A stretch of 64,000 bases of DNA. Source: Acanthaster planci. Its lineage: Eukaryota; Echinodermata; Asteroidea; Valvatida; Acanthasteridae. The stretch is from NCBI RefSeq assembly GCF_001949145.1, contig NW_019091486.1:1421958-1485957 (forward strand), written 5' to 3'. The stretch's first letter is position 1. Each line of letters opens with the position of its first letter. The notes under the pieces are model-generated. The model saw nothing but the letters and a program-made list of their open reading frames with translations, ran no database searches and was not told where the DNA came from. This document shows, one piece after another, positions 30,601-45,600 of the stretch. The position numbers and the translations under genes were made by a program.

Positions 30601-33600
30601 CTATATCCCACTGGAAGTTCATTCATCCCCTCACAGAAGACCAGTCCAAAAAAAAAAAAAAAAAAAGGCAGGGATAGATAGATCAGCATCTTTAACACTC
30701 AGATCCCCCCCCATGAACTCAAAACACAAGGCTCGGGCAGTCGGTGCATTCACCTCGGTTGGCCCCGGCAGAACAATACGGGATGAGGTAAATGTCTTGC
30801 TTTGGCACCGGCTCGGGTTCAGCGGCTGGGCCGGGCAATGATGACGACCCTCTCTGACCTGTCAGCAGAGGTGAGAAGCAGGTCATGTCCTCCCGTTCCT
30901 CTTGCTCCCCCCATTCTCCTCCCTCCAGTCGGATGGGGTAAACGGAGCATCACCCACCAGGCAAACCGGTAGTTGTTGAACTCATTTCCACGGGTGGTTT
31001 AGCTTCTTGACCCTCCCTGTGACTTAACCCTAGAGAAACACAGCCGCGTTTGGAGGACAGAGGTAAGCTATACAAGAGGGGGAAAAAAAAAGACAGACAG
31101 GCACAGGCCTGAGAGAGAGAGACAGAGAAACAGCAAAAATGGAAAGAAAAAAAAAAGCGAACTCAAACTAGGTCAGAGACACTCGTCTTTCGCTAGCCCA
31201 GAGGGATCACTGGGAAGGTGGGTTAGAAAGTCTATACCGGAGGAGCACTTGAGATTACCTGGCCTCATTTACCGGGTCGGATCGAGTTGCGGCAATGGCA
31301 CTATTTTTTAGCCACTGACACCGTTTCACCCTTATCCTGGGCTGTGACACAGTTACCAAAAGAAGAAGGGGGGGGAGGGAATGTCGTCCTGAGACTACAG
31401 CCGGCCAGTGACCGCAGCAAGACAGGGGAAGAAAAAACACTTTACCCGGTGAGAACCTGCCAGGCACAGCCTCGGCGGAGATACAGGAGGACACCTTGAA
31501 GGAAGCGCGCACGTAGTTGTCAGGATGATGTGCGGTCCAGTCCTGATGTGCTGAATTCACTTTGAAGTCGGCGGGGATCACGTGGAAGGTCTGGAGAGTC
31601 GGAAGGACTCAAACATCCGCACTTACCGCGGCATAAAAACATTCAAGAAATGGGAGCAAGTATGTAGACACCGCCTGCCATGCTTGCACAGGTATCATGA
31701 GTGGTGTCCCGCAGTAAGCACTCGGGGTGCAGGATGCAAACAAAATCCGCCTACAGTCCCAATATAAATGGAAACTGCCATCCGGGCTCCTGTCTTTGTT
31801 TGTCCTTTCAATTTGTCACATAATTAATTTTTCCCATACCCAATACTACGAACCCTTGCTTAGAAAATATTTTTTAAAAAATGACCCTGAGAGAAACCTA
31901 ATCGTTGCATCTTGTCTCATGCTCAGTGAAACTATATGTACAATGTAACAGTAAGCCGATTGTAAAGACAACAGTTAAAAACCACACATGAAAGTGTAGC
32001 TGCAGTGAACTTTTCTTAAACACAATTTGTCTGCAAATTTGCACTCTTCTTCAATGTATGAAAACTGTTACACTTCCAATTGGTGAAACACACTGAAAAG
32101 TGCACTTTTTGAAACACTTCGACTTCACTATGCTTCCATGGACAACTGAGGGCGCTTTTGCTGTGATGTCATCTAGGGAAGACATGATTCATTGCATAGG
32201 TTTTTCTATTGAAACTGTGAACCAAGAATTTACGTACTAAAAATTTGCGAAAGGGTTTGGTACTTGCTTACTTGCTTCTTGCAAAGCATGCAAACTACAA
32301 TAAATCATCAAAGAAGATAATACTCAGTTTTAACATTCTACAAAAATGCACGACTTTTTTTCATTTGGGCTTTCTTCCTGGGATGACATCACAGTTTTGC
32401 TCATTAATATGGAAATACTCATTTGCATAAAACCCAAAATGGCAGTACAATACCCTTGGAAGTAGTGAAACGAAACTTGAAAGTAAGGTAAACTAAGACC
32501 AAGAGGAATACAAATTGGACCAAGTTAAAAAAAAATGCACTGACAATCTGCCTTGAGCAGTAGCACCTCCTCATTCCCCGGTTGAAAAGAGCCATGTTGG
32601 TAGGGGGTGTTCATTTTGTTGGTAGCCACATGACCACAACATGTGCATTTCATATTCTTTTGTGAACTAGCAAAGTGCAGTTCCCACCAAAGGAGCCTCC
32701 ATTGCAAGGAAAATGGCGCCCTCTCTTGGTCCCGCTCGGGGTGGATACCCAACTTGCATTATATGTGCTGTCCTATAAAAATGGACAAGTCAAGTATTTT
32801 GTGTCCATTCAAAAAGTCCTTTGATGCAAATGAAATTGTATATTGTTTAACATACAGAATGCTGCACAGATGACGTGTTGAGGGTTTTGACCGACAAAAT
32901 CACAGAATCTACGATCTCACTGACAAACCCCTCTCCATCACAAACAGCTACCGGGTAGCATCCCTCTGTTAAAAGGCACTGGGAGAAGCTTTATCATCCA
33001 CTGCTGTTGCCCAAGACAAAGTCCCATCTGCTCAATGGCCAGGCAGTTTGTTGCCTCTCAATTTGCCTCTGGGATCACCTGCTCTGGTGGGGGGGGGAAC
33101 AAAACTCCAAGTCATGGAGGAGGGATGGGACAGAGGCAAATAGTACACTGACACACTGTGCATTGGTTGATGCGTAGAGCAAGGAACCCCCCTCTTGACC
33201 CCCAACTTCCCCAAGCACACTGGCTGCCCTGTGCCAGTCACTGCTGGTTGGGGGCTGATGCGCGGCTAATGATGAGATAATTTACTGCATGAGTAAATAA
33301 ACAAAGCAAACAGTGTATGCCTTGCATCACCCATACCACTATGCCCTGCCAGTGTAGGTAATGGCTCCATGGCATGGTAATAAACAGAGTAGTGTACCTG
33401 GATGTATGCGAGCATGTATGCATTAGCCCCGTGCAGGCAGGAGTGCAGGCAAGTTCAACAAGGCATCATCCATCTGACCCAGGATTCACCCCAACGGTGA
33501 CCGCCCGTTAACTCCCTGACTAGCGACGAGCGGGTTCAGGCAGAAGGGAAACTCCCAGTTCAAGTGCAAGGCTCTGTGATAAATGAGGGCTGCGAATTAC

Positions 33601-36600
33601 AGCGCACAAGGACTGGCCTGTATATAAAAAGTCTACATGACAAACTGCCCTGGAAAAAGGGGAGGGGATAGTTTGACAACAAGCGCAGCCTGGCTTGCAG
33701 AAGAGGGTGAGCCCGGAGGGAATATTTATCGCACACTGGTTCATCCAGAGTTCAGTCAGCCAGAGTTCCAGGTTGAAACTAATAAGGCTGGAGCCCCGGC
33801 ACAGATGATAAGGTTTTTTCATTCTCCTGAAATTTATGAAGGTATCATTTTACAATCTCTATTATTAACAAAGGCAAACAAATTGTAATGGTCGTGCACT
33901 TTACTGAGTTTCTGGGTCTATTTTTCATGCATGATCGGCTTATCTTCAGGATGAATGCAGTGGCAAAATCCGGGATACATGCACATTGTGTGTGTACATA
34001 CATTAACCAGGGCAATTAAAACAATAGAAAACCTACGCAGACAGAGTACAACATGATTTGTGCTTGTCGCATTTGCATCATTAAAAATCATGCCCACTAG
34101 CACTTTGGGACACCAAAAGAAGGCACTTTTTAACATGCATTTCATTCACTGTTCAGATGGTGTCTGTAGGTTTTAGAAATAATTAGGAATTATATATGAT
34201 TTTTGCTCTTTGGAAAGCCTGACTCTTCATTTTTTTCTGGCCAGGAATGACTGCAAAATGCTGCATTTTAAAAATGAAAAAACCAGTAAAAATACAATTA
34301 CAAATAAGCTAAAACAAAACTTCCCTCCCTCCAAACATGAACATAAATGAACATAAACAGCCCCCTCCCAGGAAAGCAACGGTGAATGTTTGGTTTCTTA
34401 TGAAATGCATCAGTTCAATAAATCCTGCATCTCCACAGTACATCATTTTCCACACCACTTCCTGCTTCGTGAAACTTGAAGGTTGCAAATTCTGCAACAG
34501 TCATGCCAAAGTTGAGAGAGGTGTCACGCACTCATCTGGTTTCCATCCTCAAGTTACATGTAAGTCTTCTGTGTCCCATAGATCATTAGCCCCGGATCTG
34601 CATGGCCCATTAACAATACCACACCAGGATGTGCACTTTTGCTGTGGGTTTTTGTTTGTTTGGTTTGGCCTCTCCTGCCGTTACCCTTTGCTGATATCGG
34701 TCACTTCTTTACTTTCATTTGGTATACAATGGTTACGATGAATGACCATCTATCTCTACTCATGGCTGAGAACTTAATTGATTCCGAGACCTTGCTGTGT
34801 GCAATGGCAATGAGCAAATAAAAAAAACAATGCAGGGACGATGAAACAACTTGTGAAACTGTAAAGTACACTCTCAACACAAGCGAAACCTAATTGCCAA
34901 GAAAACTTGTCATAATAAGTCGGTTGTTTGAAATCAACACTGGCGCAGTATTTCGGTTTTCCTTGAGGTTAGCACAAGAGTGAGCTACATGTACATGTAC
35001 TTTCCCAAACTTCATCCATAGACGAGCTTCGGGTTGGAACTCGGGGAAAAAAATTATGGCAGTTGTTTGGAGTAAAATGTCACAGTTGTGGGAGGAAAAT
35101 TGTCACGATGGTTGATCATCCACCTCAACACTGCCTTTATTAATTCTGACATCAATTCCTCGTGGCCGTGCTGATATCAATCCCATACTGCAAGCTTATA
35201 CTCTGAACATTTGGCTGAATATTCTTGTGAGCAAGCCACCGCGTCCACGCCAGGGAGAATAAAGCATCTGTTTGGGTCATCACTGAAAGATCTTGCATGA
35301 TGAATTCGAATCACCACACCTGGGTCATTCAATGCCAGAAATTCCAACACCCACTTGTACCAGTAATGTGATGGTCTGCACTTGCACTAATGGGGAAGGG
35401 ATCTGGACAGAAAGTGGGATGGGTGTGAACACTTTCCTTCTTTCAGTTAGAGGCAGGTTGATAACCCTGTCATAACCCATGACGATGATGATGATGTTTA
35501 CAGCCTCAGACTGCTGGCATGAATGATGCTATCATCTGCGTTCACAGCAAAACTTGATTGCACTAATCACTTGGAGGGACTGGACTGCATGATAATGCAG
35601 TTTCATCCAACAAGGACTGCAATGAGTGGCATGCTTACTGTCGATGCAGCATATTCACTGTTGAAGACACAATCTAAATGTAAATGACTCCATGACTGCA
35701 TTGTGATGATGTTTTTTGGTACCTACAGAATGAATTGTGGCCCTTAATAAAAGAAGGAAAAACCCCACACTAAAAGGAACAAAGTCGGAATGTGTACTTT
35801 TGCATGCATGTGCGTCTCTAAGATATGGGACCCACATGTATTACTTTCTCTTTGTAACAGCTAATATATGGCCTAGATTCAATTATTCCTGTTTCCGCTT
35901 CACCGAGTGAAGGGGTCAATTTCTTTTGTAAGGCAAATTTAAGACTGAGGATGTGGGTACATTTCTCTGTCCCCGCCATGTTTTCTGTCCCCACGAAATA
36001 GGTGAAATACCGTGTGTGTGTCCCCACAACTACAGTACAAGGATGTGCAAACATGTACAGTACTATCACGATTGAAAACATTCAGACAATGAACTCGGCT
36101 TAACCCTGAAAGTAGAAGGCACGTACATTAGAAGCAGATTTGTGGGGCCACATTTGATGCTAAAATTATAGGCGGAATTTGACAGGTTATAAAAGCAATG
36201 TGTCATTCCCAACTGCCGAGGGGATTTCCCTTATACGTCCTGCACACCCCTGCTATGCTGGAATGAGCTTTGCCTAGCACAAATAAGACTATGGGTCAGA
36301 CCACATTGAAAAGGGGGTGCTGGAAGGCATGTGAGATGGCCATCCCTGCCACCGCATTGGTTTCGACAGATCTTTTCAATAAGGCTAATGTAAATTTTGG
36401 AATCTTCCATTACGCAGTGGGAAGAGTTTATGAGCAGAGACGAGCCAGTTAATGGGGGAGGGGGGGAGATATTTCAAAGGGAATGGAGAGGAGCAACCAA
36501 CCAGCCAACGTGGAACTGATCACAAACCATAAAGCTCAGAGGTACATGTACAATGTACAGTGTATGTGGTTTTATATTGCTATGCTAGCTGTGGAACCCA

Positions 36601-39600
36601 CTGACACCTTAGCTTTGCACTATTTCACGAATATGTCCCCGCGTCATTTACAAAATGAAAAATTTGGCAGAGACCTACGAGGGAATAAAACCAAATGATT
36701 TCCGAATAGATTTCTTTGCTCTCTCTTCACCTCCCTCCCCCCTTCATTTTTTTGCAATGAGCGATGAAGCGGACACGTCGCTGTCACGATCTGCAGATGA
36801 CTTTTGCACAGGCCAAGGTCGGGAGGTAATGAGCCGACACAACAATGACCGCATCCTTCAGCAGACCGTCCTTGCTCTACAGAGAAGATGGAGGGGGGGA
36901 AGGAGGAGAACTATTAACTTGAAGATGCCGCGTCTCAGGATCCCCTTATCCATCGCCTTCATAAAGTGCAGGTGGAGTCCTTTGGTAAAAGGGGTGGGGT
37001 AGGGCCATGGAACTATCGCTGACAGCTGATTAAAGAAAATGGTTGGCTAAATTGCACGCTGTATTAGACCTAAAGTACAGTCAGGCATTCAATTTCAACA
37101 CCCAAGGTCAGATTCCAATGGAATTTCATTCTGGACTCTTGTCACTATAGAGTCGGTGGCCTGTACTTATGCATAGTGCCATCAGAGTGGTCTGAACAGG
37201 TGATTTTCTCTTCCATTTCCGTGGGTAAATACGAATCCTTTTATTGCCACAATAATACAGGACAGACTGCAGTCGTGCGTTTTCATTTGAAAGGTACAGG
37301 CACGTAATTACCAAGATCTTTAGTGACTGTATGGTGCTTTTTTCAGAGAGGTAGGCCTACAGAAGTATGGTACATCTGGCCATGTATGAATTCATCTCGG
37401 CTTGAAAATCTGCCCTCCCTTCCCAGCCAAACTTTAAAAACACCCTGGCCGTTCCCAGGACTTTCTTTTAAAAATCTGACAACTCTTGGGGGTATCCGAG
37501 GCCATATTACCAATGCACCGAGTATTTTGAAAGGAAATGTGTAGACTTGTTGACCAGTGTTAAAAATTTATGTAAAAAGAAAGGAGGAGGCCTTGTAAAT
37601 TTTGAGCAAGTTAAAACTGTCTGTCCAAAAATGATTTTGCCTGTCCTCAGGACACGAGAGGACAGGCACATGGCTTGATGAGACACTAAATTAAATGTAT
37701 TCATGGACAATAAAGAACCATTTGATCAGCCCTTATTCTAACTTTCTGTAAGTCAGGAAAATGTAGTACCCCTCCCATGTTACTGTGTCCAAAANNNNNN
37801 NNNNNNNNNNNNNNNNNNNNNNNNNNNNNNNNNNNNNNNNNNNNNNNNNNNNNNNNNNNNNNNNNNNNNNNNNNNNNNNNNNNNNNNNNNNNNNNNNNNN
37901 NNNNNNNNNNNNNNNNNNNNNNNNNNNNNNNNNNNNNNNNNNNNNNNNNNNNNNNNNNNNNNNNNNNNNNNNNNNNNNNNNNNNNNNNNNNNNNNNNNNN
38001 NNNNNNNNNNNNNNNNNNTGGGATGGCAGTCTCCTGTTTCCAACCATTTCCAGAAGTTTCTTTAACTGTGTCCAAAATGGGATGGCAGTCTCCTGTTTCC
38101 GACCATTTCCAAAAGTTTCCATATGCAGACACACCCATGTCCAAAAGAGGGATGGCAGTCTCCTGTTTCTGACCATTTCCAAAAGTTTCCATATGCAGAC
38201 ACAGCTGTGTCCAAAATGGGATGGCAGTCTCCTGTTTCTGACCATTTCCAAAAGTTTTCATATGCAGACACAGCTGTGTCCAAAATGGGATGGCAGTCTC
38301 CTGTTTCTGGCAGTCTCCTGTTTCTGGCAGTCTCCTGTTTCTGACCATTTCCAAAAGTTTCCTGGGGAGATTTTTCACTCGCAAGCTGTCATTGCTTTGT
38401 GCAGCGGTTGTGTGGTACATGTACAAGTGCCATTGTGTCTAGGAGTGAAAAATGTGTTGCATTATAACAACACAATGCCTGTCAGTCAAACTCTGACAAA
38501 CGACCTGAAATTTTTCAGTGCAGCCTCCATAAATCAAAGTTAACCAGGCAGGGCCTGCTGTCTGGCACTGCTCTCTGGCAGTAATGTGTACCTGACCAAA
38601 AACATGATTTGTCAAGTACTCTCCAGGGCCATCAGGTCAGGGAACCAAGCTGTCCCTGACACTTTGAACCCTAATCTTACGCACTTCATGGGAAAAAGTT
38701 CTGCAAGTCTCAAACTGCAAACATACATCTATTTTGCACAGCACCCCAAATATACATGTACATGTATGTGTCTGTATGTGAAATACAGCACAAGGATTGA
38801 AAATGCTTAAATGGAAAGGCCAGGCCTTTTCATCATTCTTGTAAAAACAGTGGATGTGAAAGTATTCAAAACAACTTTCAATGTATTTTCTATATCTGCC
38901 ACACTGCAGCACACTTCAAATCACATTTCCATAACTTTCTGAACTGCAAACTGTCTACTTCTCTTTCAGATCATGGACCCACAACTCCTTCACAAATAAT
39001 CAATTTGTCTTTCTTTTTTAATCAATGGTGGCAGGTTGAAAATCAGGCCAAACTGCAGTATCCATGGAACGGGACCAGTGGTCAAGTGGTCAGGGCACCG
39101 GTCAAGTGGATTACGGCTGTTGATTCTTTCGCTTGCTGAACCAGGGATTACACATGAACACAGATTCATTGCTCTGCAGACTAAAAGAACAAATAAGGGG
39201 GGGGGGCCTTGAAAAGCTTTCTTTCACAACATTTTGATTAAAATCAGGAGAGGTTTGTAAACAGGGAATTGATATGTGCTTGGTAGCGAAGCTCATATTT
39301 ATTCCCATTCATGAATACCTTCTTTCCAAAGATTTTGTTCGACAATTTGACTTCATTTCTTTCAAACACCCCCCGGCCATGAAATGGTAGGTGCCTGTTG
39401 TAAGTTGTCATATTCTAATCTCCATATATGGAAATCGGCACGTGTGTGGTGTGTACTGCGCGAATGTGATGAACCAGCTGGTGCATTATGACTTGTTTAG
39501 GACTGGCTGCATGACCGGCTCTCGACCAGTTCTATTTCTAAACTATCTGAGGTATTTATGAATTATTATCTTTGAGCTTCAAATGTTAAGTCTGAAATGT

Positions 39601-42600
39601 TGCAGACAGCAAGAAAGCTCCCATGTTTCTTCAATCATCTGGACTATGGATAAGCTCAGAAAACCACTAGATGGAAAGGCAATAAAGTAAGGTAAATTAA
39701 TGAATCAGTCAAACGGGAGAGAAGGGAAAAAAATGTTCTTGACTGGAAAGAAATGAGCAGTCTGGAATTCATTTATTCAGTCCCCAAAACACTGGCAGTG
39801 TAAGTTCTGTTTAATATCACTCCCGTAAAAAAAACCCAAAAACGTGGGCTATTTTGTAGAGCTCTTACTACTCTGAACCACAGCAACAAAGAATAAAAAG
39901 TTGTTTTATAACAAAAAGGACTGGGGGCCTCCCCAGATGTAGCTAGGCAAGAAGGGAGCAAGTTTGTTCACACTTCATGCATCTTGCCTACAGGTGAAGG
40001 GGAGGGGGGTTCTGGGAAAACGAGCAGTTTGCCGAGCACTAACCATGCTTTTAAATATTAGAATGATAATGAAATGGATGTACATTCTCACATTTTATTT
40101 ATCAAGACATTATGACATAGAACCTTTTAATCCCTTCCATGATACCAGTAATGTTCATGTAATTTTAAGGATGGTCCCTTACTGACATAAATGCCATTGT
40201 ACTGTTGCATCTGTTTTGGCTGGTTCCTGGTGGATTGGAGCTGAGCGCAAATTCCCCTAAGCAGCTTTGTTAGTTACATGTACATGTGCTTGGGCCATGC
40301 AGGTGACAAAAGTCCTTATATGTTACAAGCTCATCCTATCATTGGTTGATTGCAAGAAAAAGAAAAAAAAAAGTTAAGGTGCTGAGTACATTGGAACCAT
40401 GCACTACTCAGTGCTTGAATGGAAATTACACGAATTCATTTTCCACCTGAAAAATGGAATTTCATTGTTCCTGGCCACAGCTGATGGGTTACTGAAATGA
40501 AAAAAAAAAAATGAGATCGAAAATTCACAAAAGCGAAATAAAAAAAAAAAAATTGGAAAAAACTTGGTAATATATTACTTCTAATGTTCTTGTATGAGCA
40601 TTCAAATCCAGTATGCCTTGCGGCAAAACAAGTTAAGCACAGTCAACCACAGCAAACACTCCAACGAAAGAAGCGGGTAAACAGGGGGCAAATATAAATA
40701 GAAACACTAAAACTTGATCACTTGCTCAAGTTGAAGCCTGGTTCCCCGGCCCCCGCATTCAGATGAAAAGACCAACTCTCCTGGAAACTCACAAGAGCAT
40801 TAAGTCATGCCTGGCTAGCCGTGCACAGATTCTGCGGGCAGATATGAAACCCGTGGATTTTTTTTCTTTCATTTTTTCCTCCGTCCCTCTCTCTCTCTGA
40901 GCAGTGGGCTATTGTCGCATGCCCAAGCTCCCTGCAAACAGGAAGCACCGCAACAAAAGAGGATGTCCAGGTCACTCCAGGACAAAAGACAAGCTCCGAT
41001 ACGCTGTGTCGGCCCACTTCTGCCGAGCTGCCTATTCTGACGTGTCCCTATATGGACAGGTTGGCACGCAACAAAGAAAGTGCGAGGATAAAGTTCACCA
41101 GTATCTGAAAGTACAGCTAGTCCCTGTGTGACGACAGGCAAAGTACGGTGCCTGCAGGAAAAAGTGCGGCTGCCCCAGGCTGGGCCCATACAAAAAAAGT
41201 GCAAACAACCCGCTAGTCACCCATGTTGTCTTCTCAACATGATCCGTGCTGGCTCTGTCTCTTTCTGTATGGGTCTGTGTGGTTTTTTTTTCTCAGCTCC
41301 CCTTTTTCCAGACTTTGGCCATGATGCATGTAGTCCTGCCGGGCTGCAAATGGCTGCCACAGTTGGTGCAGTGCCAAGAGAGAATGAGACTCGATGCAGA
41401 GGGGAGAACAAGAGTTGAAAGAGGGCCAGAGAGTGAAAACTGAGCTTGCAATTGTCTGGGGGGGGGGCTGGCCGGGCCCTGAAATGTTTTCTCCCCCGTT
41501 GCCGGGCACTGTGATGAGAAGCAGAGAATGCCAGTGCACAGAAGGAAGCCTTGCCAACTTGACAATTCACCCTGCCCGCTGCACGACTCCATTGTGCCGG
41601 GCACGTAAGTTGGCGCTTGAGCTGCAGGACCCCTGGGTCCCTCACCAATGTGTCTAACTAGCCAGGCAATTTGCTTCACCCCAGGGTGGCTGATCCCAGC
41701 CCAGCTCAGGCACAGGGAGAAACACACAGGTATTTCCACCAAAAACCAGCCCGGCAGCCCGTAATGGGTCTCTCCAGGGTCAAAGTTCACACTATTCCTG
41801 TGGGGCCTGGCCACACCTCAGCCACATCTCATCATTAACAGTGCCAGCCAGCCCCGAAGTGGCCTTGCCCTTGGCAACCGTGAAGTGCTGATAAACTACC
41901 GCATAGCCAGTGGGCTGAACTTGAACTTCTGATAGGTCAAATCTGCTGTGACCCTTGCAGAGTGTAAATACACAAAGTGCTCTTAGAGTCAATGAACCAA
42001 CAAAATCTCTAACCCAATCTGCACTTGAAGGTGAAACAACTGCTGGGCTTTATGAAGAAAAAAAGCAACAGAAAATAAAATTGACAATAATTGATAAATG
42101 AAGATCTGCTGACTGAGACTTGTACAGGCTGGCAATAAGAAAAAAATTGGAAACACTATGTCAACATATCTATGAAGGAAATATCGCTTAGTGTGCCTCA
42201 CTGAAAAATATACAATTATTCAAAGCAGACTTGAAGTTGGATTTGCACAAGTAAACAATTCAAACAGCTTCATAAATATCTAATAATATCACGCTGTGTT
42301 TCACTTTCTTCAGTGGTCAAATTAAAAATACGAGCTTTGAGGCCAAACTGCTGGGTAAGAATAGTGCTTTGCCTGCCTTATTTTTGACTAACACAGTGCC
42401 CCTCAATAATCTGATAGCAGTGACACAGGCGGAGTGAGATGTCCTGAAGGGAAGTTTGCCAAAATCCACGGTCTTAACGGGGCTTGATAAAACCTTCCCA
42501 CAGACATGTTAAGTTTTATGGGCTTAGACAAGGCCAATCTGCTCTTGTGGATGACAGCACTTTTTTACCCAGGAAGTCCTGGAAATCCGGGATTAGCACT

Positions 42601-45600
42601 CAGAACACCCTCGAACTTTCTTCCCTTTTTTTTTTTTAGCTTTTTCTTTTTCCAAAAAAGAAAACCGAGAGCACCTGGTACCCGTCCCATCACTGACCTT
42701 GAACTAGTTAGCAGGTAATGATCAGGGACTGGAGGGAATGGGTTGCCAGTGGTTTGATCCCGAATCTCTTTATGTCCTTGTCACCTGCAGGAGGCGGAAT
42801 GCTTTTGTGCAGTTCCACAGGTTATCCCCTCTGAACCGAAAATGGTGTGGTCCTCTCATGTAACACCAAACTAAGATTGAGATCTTTCCAATGTGCGGTA
42901 CGCAGGGATATTTCCCTTCAACTCCTCAACACTTTATGTATTTGAAAACTGTTCTCATCTTAATCTGGTAAATTTACCAGGTAAAATTGTCAAAAAGAAA
43001 GAATACATGGAGACATGGTTTTCTATCGTCTGAAGAAAACAAAACCAAACATTTCAACTAATCATAATGCTTCAACCGGAGGGTCGATGAACCATTTTTT
43101 GTTAAACTTTCCGCTGAAATTCCAGCACAAGTACATGAACTTTGGTACAGGGCATTTCTTTAGGAAAACGCCCTGAATTGTTATTGACAAAGTGCATGTA
43201 CATGTACATGTATGCTAACTTGTGCAGACGGTGTGAAATGCACCAAAGTGCATTGATGAAGCAGAACATTTTTAAAGGCCCAACTCCAACCAAGGGCAGA
43301 GCCTCTGGGGAGAGCCAAACGTTGGGGGGGGGGAGTTGAGAATTTTCTTTGTTTAACCTTTATGGCCTTCCTGAGGGGCAAGTTTAATTTTTGGGGCTTT
43401 TTGTTGCACAGTTTTGGAAGGATGAGAAATGAAAATGCCTCCCCCCCATCTCCTTTCGTTTTTCAAAAAATTCAGAGGCCTTTTTTGGCCTTCTGAGTTA
43501 GGCAATGAATGTACCTGACATGATTTGGACATATGTGGAAGATAGTCAAGTGGTCCGAGTCTGGATCACTCCCATGATGACAATGGCCAGATGCCTTCAG
43601 AAACGAAATTCAAAGTGTACATCTCAGCCCTTCTTCTGCATACCAGGAAGCCTTCTGTGTCAGCCATCATGTGGATAGTTTACCAAAAATGGCTGAATGA
43701 ATTGTAAGTCCAAACTTCAAGATACTGTACATTTTTAATACGGCCAAGAAAATAACACTTGAAGCCCATGGCAAGAACTCTGTCAACTACAAGGGTATGC
43801 ATGTATGTTCGGCATGTGAAAATGAGAAAATGCAGACAGTAAATACTCAGTTTTTTTTTCAGTAATTTCCTGCAATTCTTATCACTCTCCTGCACAATTT
43901 TTTGAGGGAAAAATGAGAAATAGAGTTCAATGTACTCTTCATTTGGCCTTCCTCGTTTCGTACCTCTCCCCACCCCTCAAGAAATTAAACTGGAATGGTC
44001 TGGAAGGGGTAGATAGGTGTCAGTAAAAAATGGGCAAGGGGGGGAGGGGCAGGGGGAAAGGGGGACGGGAGAGTGTGCTCTCGGGCAAACATTGTGCCAG
44101 ATTATGTGGGGAGGGGAAGCAAGCCCCAGATAGTAAGTGGATAACTTAATCCGGCTACGGGCACTCAGTGCTGACCCCACTAGGGGTTCCTTCATATGAA
44201 TGCGGGTCAACTTGCACTTTCATAACCTTTCAGTTCCAATAACAACTATAAAAAACATGTTCAGAAGTCCTAAAATAGCAACTTGCTGTCAAGATCCTCC
44301 ACTGCCTTGGAGGGGGAGGGTCACATCTTCGTCCAGGGACAACAAAAAGATAATGAAAAAAAATGTGGCAAGATGTTTTTGTTTTCCTATTTATGAAGGC
44401 ACACTTGCAATGAAAAATCTTTACTTTTGGTCCTTTTCAAGGGAAAACAGCATTTTTTACAATCCCCATTTTTGGCTTTGCTCCAACCCCTGCTCGGTTA
44501 ATGGGCAGACTTACTGCACTTCACGTTCTCAAGAAGCTTTATACTCGGAGTATAATGCATATTATATTATTGCACCCTTGGGGTTGAGAATTAATACGTT
44601 CGAACTTTGCTGACTGCTATACGAATGGAAGTTCAGTTTCTCTGAAGGGGTCCGGGGGGGGCAGGGGGACTTGCCAGCGCTAGAGCAAGACTGTATCCAT
44701 TGAAAGTAAAAGGGGGAAAAAAGCGTTGTTTGTTATCTTTATTGGCTCAAGTGCTGCTGGAGGATTTGGGAAAATCGAAAGAAAATTGATTTGCCAGAGG
44801 TGGGGAATATAATCACAACAGCATGATGGACTGTTTGTCACGTCAACTGGGGTTGTTTTTCAGTGCGACATAAATCTGATTCGCCCATTTTCAGTGCTTA
44901 AATTTCTACATCCACTATTTCATTCTTACACGAAGTCCATACCCTCAGTCAAGCATCTCTGTGACACTGTCCGACTGTTTTGCAAAGAAATGTAGTACTA
45001 ATGATGAGCTCCAAAAAGAAAAACAGACCAATAGAATACAAAAACTGCTTTAGTGACATTCCACTCGGGCAGTCCTAATGACAGCCATCGATCCATGTGC
45101 TACCAACTGGAATGTTGCAGTGAAGAATCAGCATTCCCTGGGGGGAATGGCTCACACCTAAAAAGGACGGTCTGAGAAGGGGTGATGGGGGAGATGCTGC
45201 AAGAATTGCAGATCCCAATTTTGACGACGTGCGTCAGGGGGACGTGCACTTTTCAACACGTGTTCAGGGACACTAACGCTTCACACATAAGCCCAAAGAA
45301 AATTGGGAGTCTTGTGCAAGCCGTGATGCATGCAAAGCCCCGTCCACACCGGGCTTTTAATCATAAAGCTCACTTCTCCAATTTGAAGTCCGGTTCAGAC
45401 AGGCTGAGATATTTTGCTCTCGGTCGCTTTTCCTGAATTTGGCAGTTACTTCTACGGGCCGATTGCTGAACAGGAAAACTGACCAGATAACTTTCCGCGA
45501 GACAATTAAAACATTACGGACAGTGTTAGTTGGTAAAAATGGCTACGGAAAGCAAACACCGGGGCCTGTGTGCAAGGTCATGCAGCACAAGGACACCACA

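Noticed and set aside
36655-37002. Plus-strand ORF with MSDEADTSLSRSADDF
   Set aside because: There is no acceptor directly before it and no recognisable domain; it is not supported well enough to annotate.
37701-38543. Long ORFs on both strands (up to about 250 codons)
   Set aside because: They are produced by the 69-base minisatellite, whose unit is a multiple of three, and by reading through the N gap.
39080-39145. A-box-like TGGTCAAGTGGTCAGGGCACC
   Set aside because: No B box at the right distance and no tRNA fold; it may be another SINE remnant, but there is not enough to call it.
41293-41814. 173-codon minus-strand ORF in GC-rich sequence
   Set aside because: Overlapping ORFs exist in other frames, the peptide has no recognisable motif, and its composition (Pro, Ser, Leu, Cys) is what GC-rich non-coding DNA gives.
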